64,000 nt of DNA from an uncultured Alphaproteobacteria bacterium (GTDB taxonomy: Bacteria; Pseudomonadota; Alphaproteobacteria; HIMB59; GCA-002718135), in the NCBI GenBank assembly GCA_902614395.1, contig CACMKW010000001.1:218489-282488 (forward strand). The letters are read 5' to 3'. Positions 52,586-61,090 of this stretch are shown one piece after another. Within the stretch, counting starts at the first letter, position 1, and the number at the start of each line of letters is the position of its first letter. A model generated the notes under the pieces. The model did not search any database, was not told the origin of the DNA, and worked only from the letters and a program-made list of their open reading frames with translations. The position numbers were made by a program, and so were the translations under genes.

Positions 52586-53668
52586 ATGTTTGTTGCTGAC
52601 TTGCATAATGATCTTGTGCAAAGAGTTATTGAAGGTGAAGATGTTACAAAACCTACTCCTCATGGACATACGGACATACCTAGGTTACTAAAATCAGAAA
52701 TTGATTTACAAATTTTAATTATTTGGGTCTCAAGCAATGCTAAAGAACCAAATTTTTTTAAAAGAGCTGATAAGATGTATGATGAGATTGAAAAAATTTC
52801 ATCACATGAAGAAATTATTATTCCCAAAAAACTCTCAGATATTAATGAAGCAATAGAAAAAAATAAGTTAATGCTTCCCATTTCAATGGAAGGTGGAGAG
52901 GGTTTAGAAAATGATATCAATAATTTATATCATTTTATTGAAAGGGGTCTTTTCTATTTTGGACCAACTTGGAATCATTCTTTGGATTGGGTTTCATCCA
53001 ATTATGACGAGACATACAATTCTTCAAAACTTAAAAGTCATGGTTTAAGTAAATTTGGCAAAGAAGTAATTTCTATTTGCCAAGATAATAATGTGCTAGT
53101 TGATGTTTCGCACATTGGAGAGAAAAGTTTTTGGGACATAGCATCAATAAGCACAAAACCTTTTATAGCCTCGCATTCTAGTGTGTATAATTTGTGTCCC
53201 CATTTTCGTAATTTAAAAGATGATCAAATTGAAACTATCAAAAAAGTAAAAGGTTTGATTGGTCTTAATCCATATCCTTTTTTTATTGATAAATCTTTCA
53301 AAGTAACTGAAGCTAAAGAACGAAAAAAATATATTGATGATTTAAATTCTATTGAAAGAAAACACTCAAACAAAACTTCACAATGGATAGCAAAACAACA
53401 TTTCCTTCAAAAAAAATTAGCGAGTGTATGTCCAAGTATAGAAATATTTGTTGATCATATCGAGTATGTAATAAATAAAATAGGAATTGATTATGTTGGT
53501 ATAGGCAGTGATTATGACGGATTAGACTGTTTGCCCAAATCATGGAACGATTGCTTGGATCATATGATTATTCAAGAATGCTTGGGAAAAAGAGGATATA
53601 AAAATACTGAAATTGAAAAAGTTATGGGAAAAAATATCCTAAGAGTTTTAGAAGAAATCGATAATTAA
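52586..53668 (+). CDS. M19 family dipeptidase
   Basis: This 360-residue zinc dipeptidase of the renal-dipeptidase family hydrolyses dipeptides, including some with D-residues. DLHNDL near residue 5 supplies the HxD zinc ligands; SMEGGEGL (about 98-105) the bridging Glu; DVSHIGEKSFWDI (about 174-186) and ASHSSVYN the two His; GIGSDYDG (about 306-313) the final Asp. It lacks a signal peptide, so is probably cytoplasmic. It follows the cyclophilin by 4 bases and overlaps the convergent LysE-type gene by 21 bases. Confidence 0.9.
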   Translation: MFVADLHNDLVQRVIEGEDVTKPTPHGHTDIPRLLKSEIDLQILIIWVSSNAKEPNFFKRADKMYDEIEKISSHEEIIIPKKLSDINEAIEKNKLMLPISMEGGEGLENDINNLYHFIERGLFYFGPTWNHSLDWVSSNYDETYNSSKLKSHGLSKFGKEVISICQDNNVLVDVSHIGEKSFWDIASISTKPFIASHSSVYNLCPHFRNLKDDQIETIKKVKGLIGLNPYPFFIDKSFKVTEAKERKKYIDDLNSIERKHSNKTSQWIAKQHFLQKKLASVCPSIEIFVDHIEYVINKIGIDYVGIGSDYDGLDCLPKSWNDCLDHMIIQECLGKRGYKNTEIEKVMGKNILRVLEEIDN

Positions 53669-54256
53669 CAAAGCACCAATTAACACTAAAATTAATCCTG
53701 ATATTTTTTGAATAATATGTTTTCTTTTCTGGAAAAAATCTCCCATTCCATAACTTGTTACTACAACTGAAACTAGAATATACCAAATCCCATCTATAAC
53801 AGATGCAGTGATGACAAGTATTGAGTGTGAAAAAAAGGAAGCATCTATTTTTACAAATTGTGAAAATACTGCTGAAAACCATATAAGGATTTTGGGATTT
53901 AAAATTGCTATAGAAAAACCTTGTAAGAATGAATTAATATTCTTTTGATTATCTATATGTTCAATTTCTTGATTTTTTTTAAAAAGAAATTGGAGGCCTA
54001 TAAATAATAAAAATAGAATTCCAATAATTTGTATAAATTGAAATAGAATTTTATTTGTTGTTAAAATAATTATTAGTCCAGTTACTGCAAAAATTGCGTA
54101 CACACCCATACCAATCCCGTGACCAATAGAGGTCAGAATGCCAGCAAATCTATTAACTGTAATACTGTTTCTGATAATTAATGCTAAACTAGGTCCAGGA
54201 GACATGGCTCCAGCAATACATACAAAGGCAAATTGAAGCCAAAAGATAAAAGTCAT
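53648..54256 (-). CDS. LysE family amino-acid exporter
   Basis: This 202-residue membrane protein of the LysE/RhtB family has about six hydrophobic segments. MSPGPSLALIIRNS (about 18-31) is the family's N-terminal signature, with GHGIGMGVYA in the second segment. Such proteins export amino acids or related small solutes by exchange with protons. It starts at the base before the pdxJ stop, so the two genes are adjacent and probably cotranscribed. Its last 21 bases overlap the dipeptidase gene on the other strand. Cargo unknown. Confidence 0.88.
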   Translation of the reverse strand: MTFIFWLQFAFVCIAGAMSPGPSLALIIRNSITVNRFAGILTSIGHGIGMGVYAIFAVTGLIIILTTNKILFQFIQIIGILFLLFIGLQFLFKKNQEIEHIDNQKNINSFLQGFSIAILNPKILIWFSAVFSQFVKIDASFFSHSILVITASVIDGIWYILVSVVVTSYGMGDFFQKRKHIIQKISGLILVLIGALLIIDFF

Positions 54257-54991
54257 TTAATTTTTTGTTAGAGATAAATATTTTTTAATTGTTTTTTCTA
54301 AACCAAATTCAAATGTATCACAGATCAAAGCATGACCTATTGAAACTTCTTCGATATTATTAATATTTTCTAAGAAAAATTTTAAATTTTCCAAATTTAA
54401 ATCATGTCCTGCATTTAATTTAATTTCAGGAAATTCTTTTTTTAAAAATGTTGATACATCTATATAGGACTTTATGGCATTATCTTTATTGTCTATAAAA
54501 TTATGAGCATAATCGTATGTATAAAGTTCAACTCTATCGGTTTGTATAACTTCTAAATTTTCCAGTGTTTTAATGGATGGATTTATAAAAATTGAAACAC
54601 GAATTTTATTTTTTTTAAATTCACTAACAATATCTCGAAGAAATTCTTTATTTTCATGACAATCCCAACCAAATGAAGAGGTCAATGCACCAGGTGGATC
54701 TGGCACTAATGTGACTTGATCTGGTTTAACCTCAATTACTTTTTTAACAAAAAAATCTGATGGATATCCTTCTATATTGAACTCTTTATTTTCAAATTTT
54801 GCCAATAAATTTTTTAATGGCTCTAGGTCAGAAAATTTCGCATGTCTTTCATCTGGGCGAGGGTGTACTGTAATTCCATCAGCACCAAAGTTTAAACATT
54901 TGTTACTAATATCAATCAAGTTTGGTAAGTCAGCACCTCTTGCATTTCTCACTAAAGCAAATTTATTCACATTTACGCTTAAAGCTGTCAT
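54257..54991 (-). CDS. pdxJ: Pyridoxine 5'-phosphate synthase
   Basis: PdxJ condenses deoxyxylulose-5-phosphate and 3-amino-2-oxopropyl phosphate to pyridoxine 5'-phosphate. The 244-residue TIM-barrel protein starts with SVNVNKFALVRNARG and has GADGITVHPRPDERH, whose His and Asp/Arg are active-site residues; NIEGYPS, QVTLVPDPPGALTS and LNAGHDLNLENL are further canonical blocks. Nothing seems missing. It leads a two-gene minus unit with the LysE-type exporter and diverges from a GYD-domain gene by 74 bases. Confidence 0.93.
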   Translation of the reverse strand: MTALSVNVNKFALVRNARGADLPNLIDISNKCLNFGADGITVHPRPDERHAKFSDLEPLKNLLAKFENKEFNIEGYPSDFFVKKVIEVKPDQVTLVPDPPGALTSSFGWDCHENKEFLRDIVSEFKKNKIRVSIFINPSIKTLENLEVIQTDRVELYTYDYAHNFIDNKDNAIKSYIDVSTFLKKEFPEIKLNAGHDLNLENLKFFLENINNIEEVSIGHALICDTFEFGLEKTIKKYLSLTKN

Positions 54992-55065
54992 AATTTATTA
55001 ATTTTTTTAATTTAAGTTCACTTATTATTTTTATTTATCAATAACATCAAATTGAAAGGAGTAAT

Positions 55066-55386
55066 ATGAATAAATTTTATTTAATTGGAAAACTAAGTCC
55101 AGAATACGTTAAAGGATATATGAGTAATCCAGATCAAGATAGAGCTGCGATTGTTGGAAGTGCTGCTGAAAAAGCAGGAGGTAAATTACATAGTTTAGAA
55201 TTTGTAAGAGGTGACTTTGACATGATTGCAACAGCAGAAGGCGATTATGAATCAATGCTAGCTATGAAGGTTACAGCTTTACAATCAGGAATGTTAAATG
55301 AATTAATCATTTTAGATACAAAATTTGATATGGTTAGTACTGTAAAAAAAGCAGCAGAAGCTTCTGGAACTTATAAAAAAACTTAA
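55066..55386 (+). CDS. GYD-domain protein
   Basis: This 106-residue protein fits the GYD family, small dimeric alpha/beta-barrel-type proteins of unknown function. KFYLIGKLSPEYVKGYM at the start and VRGDFDMIATAEGDYESMLAM (about 49-69) match the family style, in which GDYD is the namesake. It is cytoplasmic. A good ribosome binding site (AAAGGAG, 5-6 bases from the ATG) suggests strong expression, unusual in this window. It stands alone between pdxJ and a GST. Confidence 0.78.
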   Translation: MNKFYLIGKLSPEYVKGYMSNPDQDRAAIVGSAAEKAGGKLHSLEFVRGDFDMIATAEGDYESMLAMKVTALQSGMLNELIILDTKFDMVSTVKKAAEASGTYKKT

Positions 55387-55394
55387 GAATTACT

Positions 55395-56051
55395 TTAAAT
55401 TTTTTTTCCATATGTTTTAAGCATCCATTCATTAACTTTTGGATGCTTATATACTTCTTCTCTCAAATTATTTAATTTTTCGTATGACTCTAATATATTA
55501 GTTGGTACACCATCTAAAAGTCCTGAACTTAACCATCCGAGTAATCTCCAAATTGCTAAATCAGCAATAGAAATTTTGTTACCAACAAAAAAATTAGACT
55601 CATTATTTTTCTTAAGTAAGTTTTCAAGAAACTGAAACCATTTTGGTAAATGTTTTGTCGCTAATATTTTTCTAGCTAATGCTAATCGTTCCTTCTCTTT
55701 ATCTCTACCGGACAGAGTTACAAGATAGTTAATGTCTTGAGCTGCATCAATAATTTGATCAATTTGTGCCGCTTCAAAATCATTATTTTTTGGATATAAA
55801 CCAGATAACTTCCCACAAAACCTTGCAATTGCTCCTGTTTGAGCAATTATTTTGCCATCAATGTCTAATACTGGCAATTGTTTAAAAGGAGCTATTTGTT
55901 TATTTGGTAATAATCCATTTTCTTTTAAGTTATCTATTTCTTTTCCTTCGACTCGATAATCTTTGAAAGGAATATCCCCTATAAATAAAGCTAATCTAGT
56001 TACTTCTGCTCTCCAGAAAGGTATTTTAAAATAGTATAACGTAATTTCCAT
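55395..56051 (-). CDS. Glutathione S-transferase family protein
   Basis: This 218-residue protein has an N-terminal thioredoxin-like domain (about 1-80, with LYYFKIPFWRAEVTRLAL) and an all-alpha GST C-terminal domain (about 90-215, with ISIADLAIWRLLGW as the N-capping region). QLPVLDIDG and AQTGAIARF are the glutathione-binding positions, close to the sigma/mu-like forms. The likely catalytic Tyr is at 6-7. It converges on the GYD gene with an 8-base gap. Its substrate is not known. Confidence 0.87.
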   Translation of the reverse strand: MEITLYYFKIPFWRAEVTRLALFIGDIPFKDYRVEGKEIDNLKENGLLPNKQIAPFKQLPVLDIDGKIIAQTGAIARFCGKLSGLYPKNNDFEAAQIDQIIDAAQDINYLVTLSGRDKEKERLALARKILATKHLPKWFQFLENLLKKNNESNFFVGNKISIADLAIWRLLGWLSSGLLDGVPTNILESYEKLNNLREEVYKHPKVNEWMLKTYGKKI

Positions 56052-56086
56052 ATTGATTTTTTTATTATGATCTATGATACACAGTT

Positions 56087-56485
56087 ATGATCAAAAAAAT
56101 AGATCTTTTCATTATCATCATTAATATTATTTTTTTTGCATACTATGGAATTCAACTTCTTGTATTCACTGATGAATTTGCCTTAAATAATTTAGGTTTC
56201 TTTAATCATGCAGTTGCGGGATTATCTGAGATAATTGGTATAATTTTTTTATCTTTTGTAGTAGCACTGATAACAATTATTTTTAAAGGAATTGATAAAC
56301 AATCACCTCTTATTTATTGTATTTTCGTATTACAGTTTTTAGTATCTATCAATTTCTGGAGATATATAATTACAAACAGCCCAGGGGAAACTAACTTACA
56401 AACAATTAGTATAAATGCATTTTTATTTTCTATAATCACTGTTCTAAATTTACTATTGATAATAAATAATTTTAAAAAAATATAA
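56087..56485 (+). CDS. Small four-helix membrane protein of unknown function
   Basis: This 132-residue protein has four hydrophobic stretches (about 7-27, 45-66, 76-92 and 107-128) separated by short loops; the first loop holds FALNNLGFFN and the third RYIITNSPGE. I do not recognise a family with confidence. It resembles the membrane protein at 57759-58160 in spacing and in an NxLGF loop motif. It lies 35 bases from the divergent GST gene and 39 bases before a serine hydrolase gene. No function is proposed. Confidence 0.6.
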   Translation: MIKKIDLFIIIINIIFFAYYGIQLLVFTDEFALNNLGFFNHAVAGLSEIIGIIFLSFVVALITIIFKGIDKQSPLIYCIFVLQFLVSINFWRYIITNSPGETNLQTISINAFLFSIITVLNLLLIINNFKKI

Positions 56486-56524
56486 TATTATTATAGTAGA
56501 ATATTCAAAAATCTTTTTTATTGT

Positions 56525-57700
56525 ATGGATTTCAAAATACTAAGTACCAAAATTAAAAATATCTTTGATAGTAATAAGATTCCTTGTTTATCAGTAATAA
56601 TTACAAATAAGGATAAAAATATTTTTGAACAATACCATGGCCACACACATTTAAAAAAAATGACAGATTTTAATGAAAACTCAATTGTAAGAATAGCATC
56701 AATGACTAAACCAATCACCTCATTATGTATTTTTCAACTTATTGAAAAAAACTTAATAAGTTTAGAAACAAATCTTGAGGATATAGATAGACGTTTCGCT
56801 GATGTTAAAATTATTAAAATAGTTGATAGTAATGTTCAATATATAAAACCTAAATCAAAAATTAAAATCAAACATCTGTTAACTCACACTTCTGGATATG
56901 GTTATCAATTTCTTAATTCTGAAATTAAATATTTAGTAGATAACCAATTATTACAAGATTTAAAAGATGATGGAGGGGATTTTCTTGATGCTCCTATTTT
57001 ATTTGAACCAGGTACAAGATGGAATTATGGAATTGGTATTGATCTACTTGGACATGTAATTGAAAAATTATCTAATAAAAAATTAAATGATTATATGAAA
57101 GAAAATTTATTTGATAAAATTGGAATGAATAATACTACCTTTCATTTGGAAGAAAATAATTTTGAAAATTTGGCTTATGTTTATGATTATTTAGACAATA
57201 AATTAACGCTTAATAAAGATATTTCTTTCTATCAAGAGGAAAAAATTAATAGATTATTTCATGCTGGAGGGGGTGGTTTATTTTCTAATGCACAAGATTA
57301 TGCAAAATTTATGCGTATATTTTTGAGTGAAAAAAATGACATATTATCTCAAGAGTCTATCAATATGATGAAAACTAATCAAATAGGAGATCTTGAAGTA
57401 AAAAGGATGCCTTCAGTTGATCAAGAATTTTCAGCTTCCTTAGATTACGATGATAACATTGAAAAAAAATTTGGATATGGTTTTATGATAAATAATAATA
57501 AAACCCTTGAAGGGAGACCAATAGGGAGTATTTTTTGGACAGGAATCTTTAATAGTTTTTTTTGGATTGATTTTGAAAATAAAATGGGATGTGCAATATT
57601 TATGCAAATGTTGCCATATATGAATGAAGTATCTCTGAAAGCCTATAATGAAATTGAGAAAAGTATTTATGAAAATATAAATAATCAGAATTCAAAATAG
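56525..57700 (+). CDS. Beta-lactamase/class C-type serine hydrolase
   Basis: This 391-residue protein of the class C beta-lactamase/esterase (family VIII) fold has the SxxK motif SMTK (S59-K62) and a Tyr motif at NYGIGIDLLG (Y168) in place of YxN. A glycine-rich HAGGGG precedes the later third, and WTGIFNSFFWIDF replaces the KTG block as in EstB-type esterases. There is no signal peptide, so it is probably a cytoplasmic esterase or peptidase rather than a periplasmic beta-lactamase. Length fits the family. Substrate unknown. Confidence 0.85.
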   Translation: MDFKILSTKIKNIFDSNKIPCLSVIITNKDKNIFEQYHGHTHLKKMTDFNENSIVRIASMTKPITSLCIFQLIEKNLISLETNLEDIDRRFADVKIIKIVDSNVQYIKPKSKIKIKHLLTHTSGYGYQFLNSEIKYLVDNQLLQDLKDDGGDFLDAPILFEPGTRWNYGIGIDLLGHVIEKLSNKKLNDYMKENLFDKIGMNNTTFHLEENNFENLAYVYDYLDNKLTLNKDISFYQEEKINRLFHAGGGGLFSNAQDYAKFMRIFLSEKNDILSQESINMMKTNQIGDLEVKRMPSVDQEFSASLDYDDNIEKKFGYGFMINNNKTLEGRPIGSIFWTGIFNSFFWIDFENKMGCAIFMQMLPYMNEVSLKAYNEIEKSIYENINNQNSK

Positions 57701-57758
57701 AAAATCACAGAGAATCAAAAATTTATAGTTTATAATATACTTAAATAAGGGAGATTTT

Positions 57759-58160
57759 ATGATTGAATCAGCTGGGGGCATGATACCTTTTATCTGTCAT
57801 GTTTTTCTAATTTTATTTGGGGGTTTTTTTGGTTTAAGTTTCGCTTTTAACAAAAATTTTGTACAAAATAGTCTTGGCTTCGCATCAAAAGACGCAATGT
57901 TTATGGGTCGACCTCTTGGGTTTTTAATGATCGGTGTAGTTTTAATGCTTATTGCTACATTATTTCAAATTGGTGGTTTTACTTCACCAAATGAAGTTAT
58001 AGGCATTATGTTTATTTTTACTATTTTTGCTTTTTGTTACAATCTTGGAACCACATTAAAAATTTTTGAGAGTTTTGATGGTAATGATTGGCCAATAAAA
58101 AATGCTATAAGACCACTAATACCAATGGTAGTGATTTTAATACGTTACTTTACTTTATAA
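57759..58160 (+). CDS. Small four-helix membrane protein of unknown function
   Basis: This 133-residue protein has four hydrophobic segments (about 8-30, 50-68, 80-98 and 113-130). The first loop has FVQNSLGFASKD, which resembles the NNLGF loop of the protein at 56087-56485. AAGGGAG stands 7-8 bases before the ATG, one of the better ribosome sites in the window. A two-way terminator hairpin follows the stop. I do not recognise the family; DUF4345-like proteins are a possibility I cannot verify. Confidence 0.6.
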   Translation: MIESAGGMIPFICHVFLILFGGFFGLSFAFNKNFVQNSLGFASKDAMFMGRPLGFLMIGVVLMLIATLFQIGGFTSPNEVIGIMFIFTIFAFCYNLGTTLKIFESFDGNDWPIKNAIRPLIPMVVILIRYFTL

Positions 58161-58166
58161 AAAAAA

Positions 58167-58194
58167 TTTTAGCACTCTTTTAAGAGTACTAAAA
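58167..58194. terminator. Two-way terminator between a membrane-protein gene and tRNA-Thr
   Basis: TTTTAGCACTCTT and AAGAGTACTAAAA form a stem of about 13 pairs with one C-A mismatch. Ts follow in one direction and As precede in the other, so it can end both the plus-strand membrane-protein transcript and the minus-strand tRNA transcript. Confidence 0.8.
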
Positions 58195-58197
58195 AAC

Positions 58198-58272
58198 TGG
58201 TGCTGATACCGAGAATCGAACTTGGATCTGACCGTTACCAACGGCCTGTAATAACCATTATACTATATCAGC
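58198..58272 (-). tRNA. tRNA-Thr (anticodon GGT), CCA encoded
   Basis: Read on the minus strand, GCTGATA pairs with TATCAGC as a perfect 7-base acceptor stem. The D-arm holds GTA/TAC. The anticodon arm is GGCCG-TTGGTAA-CGGTC with anticodon GGT for Thr codons ACC/ACT. The T-arm has the loop TTCGATT on the stem CCAAG/CTCGG with one A-C mismatch. Discriminator A and CCA (58198-58200) are encoded. Total is 75 bases including CCA. Confidence 0.92.
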
Positions 58273-58316
58273 TCAATCTATGTAATATCACAATATTTTT
58301 TAATGAAAAGAAATGT

Positions 58317-58342
58317 AATTAGCGGACTGAAGTCCGCTAATT
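58317..58342 (-). terminator. Terminator hairpin after the small-protein pair
   Basis: AATTAGCGGACT and AGTCCGCTAATT form a 12-base-pair stem with a short GA loop. It lies 4 bases past the stop of the gene at 58347 in the minus direction. The T-rich flank lies on the plus side (TTTTATTT), so it may work for either strand. Confidence 0.78.
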
Positions 58343-58346
58343 TTAT

Positions 58347-58664
58347 TTAAGAAATAGATTCTGTTTTTGCTCCAGCTATTATAGATGGTCCATCAATTAC
58401 ATCATGTTCTTTAGTAGTAAAGTTATCAAAGTTTTCATGAGTTGATAAAAATTCAAATATTGGACCATTTTTATATTTCTCCAGACTATCTTCATCTTTA
58501 AAAATATAAACTCCTCCATAAACATTATCATTTTCATCACCGATGAAGTATTTAGATATTAAACCTTCTACTCCACGGAAATCCATAGCATCAATATGCG
58601 CTTGAGCCTTGAAATCATCAACACCCAAGTTTTTAAGATTAAAATTAATAATTAAAATTTTCAT
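58347..58664 (-). CDS. Small YdhR-like (dimeric alpha/beta barrel) protein
   Basis: This 105-residue protein resembles the YdhR-type mono-oxygenase-like family: MKILIINFNLK start, GVEGLISKYFIGDENDNVYGGVYIF (about 34-58) and a helix with DEDSLEKY. The ATG at 58664 overlaps the stop of the preceding gene by 4 bases (ATGA) and is preferred to the ATG at 58673. The fold is that of ferredoxin-like dimeric barrels, but the reaction is unknown. It is the second gene of a two-gene unit with the duplicated-barrel protein. Confidence 0.7.
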   Translation of the reverse strand: MKILIINFNLKNLGVDDFKAQAHIDAMDFRGVEGLISKYFIGDENDNVYGGVYIFKDEDSLEKYKNGPIFEFLSTHENFDNFTTKEHDVIDGPSIIAGAKTESIS

Positions 58665-59278
58665 TCTTTCCATCCATTTTCAGCTAAAACTCTTCTAAGA
58701 TTAAATCCATCCCAAATTGTTGAGCTTAGCATTTCCTGGTGATTGTCCCACACTTTATCTCCATTCAACTTATCCTCTGCTTTTCCATAATCAGCCATAT
58801 TGTTAAATCTGGCACCAAAAGCGTATTTACCAAAATCGGCTCCACTTAAAGTTCCAACAGTACATCCTGTTGATCCATTATCCATCCAATATTTAAAGAA
58901 AGTTTCTGACTCCTTTAGAACTAACTCTCTATTTGGGTGAGAAAATTTCCAGATAGCAAAGCAGCTTTTAACACCATTGAATGGCATTTCGTGCATTAAA
59001 GGTTCATAGAAATTCATTCTAACATGTTCACTCATTCCAAAATAAGCTTCCATCTCTGAACCAAATTCACTATCTGTACTCCAACTATCATCCATTTCAC
59101 CAAAGTGTTGGTAATTATTATATCCAATATCAATATTATATACTGATGTATCTGCACCTTGATGTGTTGCTATTGAAGTTCCTATAGCACCATATTTTTC
59201 TGCATACTTTGAAACAATATTATATCCTGACATTGCTCTATCATTACTAATTTTATATTGCCAACTTCCAACGATCAT
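58661..59278 (-). CDS. Duplicated alpha/beta-barrel-type protein of unknown function
   Basis: This 205-residue protein looks like two repeats of roughly 90-100 residues: SWQYKISNDRA to MNFYEPL, and AIWKFSHPNRE to FNLRRVL. Each has a strand, a helix with Y/F-rich turns and a glycine-rich central part (GAIGTSIATHQGAD; GSTGCTVGTLSGAD). This suggests an internal duplication of a ferredoxin-like barrel. I do not recognise a named family. An AAAAGGAG ribosome site lies 5-6 bases before the ATG. It is translationally coupled to the YdhR-like gene. It may bind a small ligand; the role is open. Confidence 0.7.
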   Translation of the reverse strand: MIVGSWQYKISNDRAMSGYNIVSKYAEKYGAIGTSIATHQGADTSVYNIDIGYNNYQHFGEMDDSWSTDSEFGSEMEAYFGMSEHVRMNFYEPLMHEMPFNGVKSCFAIWKFSHPNRELVLKESETFFKYWMDNGSTGCTVGTLSGADFGKYAFGARFNNMADYGKAEDKLNGDKVWDNHQEMLSSTIWDGFNLRRVLAENGWKE

Positions 59279-59472
59279 TTTAACTCCTTTTTTGAAATTA
59301 AAAAAAAATTATAATGTAATTATTACTAAAATATTAAAAAAATATTTTTTTTAAAAATAAATTTTAGGTTCTTACTTCATGGTAAACTTAAAATTTTGAA
59401 ATAAATATAATTTTTTTTGTAAAATAAACTTAAAATGATTATAAATTGATATTTAATTTAAATTATTTTTTT

Positions 59473-60324
59473 ATGGATATTAATAAGATAACACTTGGAT
59501 ACTGGAGTACTAAGGGGCTTGGATCTGCATCAAGACAAATGATTATTTATGCAGGTGTTCCTCTAATATCAAAAATTTATAAAGTGCTTCCTAAGGAAGA
59601 AAATAATCAGATTATATATGAGGGAAGTTCTTGGCATGATAATGATAAAATTAATTTAAAGAAAAAAAATAGTTTAATTAATTTACCATACTTAAAATAT
59701 TTAAAGGATGATAAAGAATTCATAATATCTCATTCCAATACCTGTCTAACTTTTTTGGGTAAAGAATTTGGTATGTTTGGTGAGACGCAAGAGGAAGAGC
59801 TAGAGTGTGAGCAGTTATTGCAAGAAACTGTAGATTTAAGATCAATTATAACAAGATTTGCTTACACTCATTTTAATTCTAAAGATGAAGAATTATTAGC
59901 AGCTAAAGAAGTTTACAATACCGCATTTGAAATTTCTAACTCTGGTAAACTTCAGAAATTCGAACATTGGCTCTCCTCAAAAGATAAAACTAAAACGAAA
60001 TTATTTTTAGTAGGTAATAAAATTTCTTCACCAGACTTTAACCTTTTTGACACTTTAGATCTTTATTGTGAGTTTTTACTTTATTATAATTATGTTGAAA
60101 ATGCAGATAAAAATAATGTTTTTGCTTTGCTTAAATATCCTCTGATTTCAGATTTTTTTAATAACTTTAAAAAACTTCCCAAAATGCAAAAATATTTTGA
60201 ATCCGAATTATACAAACTTCCATTTACAAATAAAGGTGCAAAATTTGGATCAGGTAAAAGTGGTATAACGTGGAACCCAAGTATTGATACTGATACGACA
60301 CCAGATGAAATAATTGTTGAATAA
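59473..60324 (+). CDS. Glutathione S-transferase-like protein (mu-type N-terminus)
   Basis: This 283-residue protein starts at the ATG at 59473; the frame extends to a TTG at 59446 without a better N-terminus. TLGYWSTKGLGSASRQMIIYAGV resembles the start of mu-class GSTs (LGYWxxRGLA), with the expected catalytic Tyr at about 9. NLPYLKY and SNTCLTFLGKEFGMFG are glutathione-binding blocks, and a helical C-terminal domain extends to about 250. A 194-base AT-rich gap with no recognisable feature precedes it. It is followed by an HCCA-type isomerase gene after 26 bases, so a two-gene unit is likely. Confidence 0.8.
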   Translation: MDINKITLGYWSTKGLGSASRQMIIYAGVPLISKIYKVLPKEENNQIIYEGSSWHDNDKINLKKKNSLINLPYLKYLKDDKEFIISHSNTCLTFLGKEFGMFGETQEEELECEQLLQETVDLRSIITRFAYTHFNSKDEELLAAKEVYNTAFEISNSGKLQKFEHWLSSKDKTKTKLFLVGNKISSPDFNLFDTLDLYCEFLLYYNYVENADKNNVFALLKYPLISDFFNNFKKLPKMQKYFESELYKLPFTNKGAKFGSGKSGITWNPSIDTDTTPDEIIVE

Positions 60325-60350
60325 AAATATAAAATTTATAAAGTAATTTT

Positions 60351-60956
60351 ATGGAAGAGGTAAATTTTTGGTTTTCAATAGGAAGTACTTATACTTATTT
60401 AACAGTTAATAGATTGCATGAGGTTGCGCAAAAAGAAAATATCAAATTTAATTGGCATCCTTTTAGTGTAAGAAAAATTATGATGGATATGGATAACATT
60501 CCATTTACTCCACCAGCTAAAAAAATAAAATCAGATTACATGTGGAGAGATATTGAAAGAAGAGCAAAATTTTATGGCTTTGAAGCTAAAGTACCAGCAC
60601 CATACCCATTAAAAGAATTTGATTTAGCAAATCAAATTGCAATTCTTGGAATGAATGAAGGGTGGGGAGTTGATTATGTTTACAAAACATATCAAAGATG
60701 GTTTCAACAAGGGAAAGAACCAGCGACACAACCAAATTTAAACGAAATCTTTCAAGAATTAAACTTGGATCCTGATACTACGATAAAGAAAGCTAATGCA
60801 CAGGAAATAAAAGATAAATATGTAAGCAATACTGAATATGCCTACAAAAAAGGAGTTTTTGGAAGTCCTACATTTGTATATGATGGCAAAGAAGTATTTT
60901 GGGGAGATGACAGACTTGAAGATTGCATAAAATGGATTAGGTTAAAGGGTAAGTAA
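60351..60956 (+). CDS. DsbA/2-hydroxychromene-2-carboxylate isomerase-type protein
   Basis: This 201-residue protein has a DsbA-like thioredoxin fold of the 2-hydroxychromene-2-carboxylate isomerase (HCCA/GST-kappa) family. FWFSIGSTYTYLTVNRL (about 5-21) has Ser in place of the Cys-X-X-Cys start, as in this family; KKGVFGSPTFVYDGKEVFWGDDRLED (about 169-194) is the cis-Pro C-terminal block. It probably uses glutathione to isomerise an aromatic intermediate or another small molecule. It is 26 bases after a GST-like gene and 6 bases before a 38-residue membrane ORF. Confidence 0.85.
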   Translation: MEEVNFWFSIGSTYTYLTVNRLHEVAQKENIKFNWHPFSVRKIMMDMDNIPFTPPAKKIKSDYMWRDIERRAKFYGFEAKVPAPYPLKEFDLANQIAILGMNEGWGVDYVYKTYQRWFQQGKEPATQPNLNEIFQELNLDPDTTIKKANAQEIKDKYVSNTEYAYKKGVFGSPTFVYDGKEVFWGDDRLEDCIKWIRLKGK

Positions 60957-60962
60957 ATTAAT

Positions 60963-61079
60963 ATGAAGTTCCTAAATTTTATTTTTCCAAAAGGTCAATG
61001 GTCGTTAACTAGAGTGGCAATACTATTTATAATATTTATGATCCTTGATTTTATTGTTGTTTATTACAAAATTATATAA
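60963..61079 (+). CDS. Small single-span membrane protein, 38 residues
   Basis: This 38-residue frame starts 6 bases after the HCCA-type stop and ends 11 bases before the ABC-F gene. It has a short N-terminal part (MKFLNFIFPKGQWS), then a hydrophobic segment (about 19-35) with a single Asp, and a basic-tipped end (YYKII). The compact fit between two genes on the same strand and the clean membrane segment support it as a real gene. It has no Shine-Dalgarno site, which is normal for this window. Function unknown. Confidence 0.55.
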   Translation: MKFLNFIFPKGQWSLTRVAILFIIFMILDFIVVYYKII

Positions 61080-61090
61080 GACTTAAATTA

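Noticed and set aside
59279..59472. AT-rich 194-base gap as a regulatory RNA or hidden gene
   Set aside because: It contains runs of A and T but no frame, stem or conserved motif that I can support.
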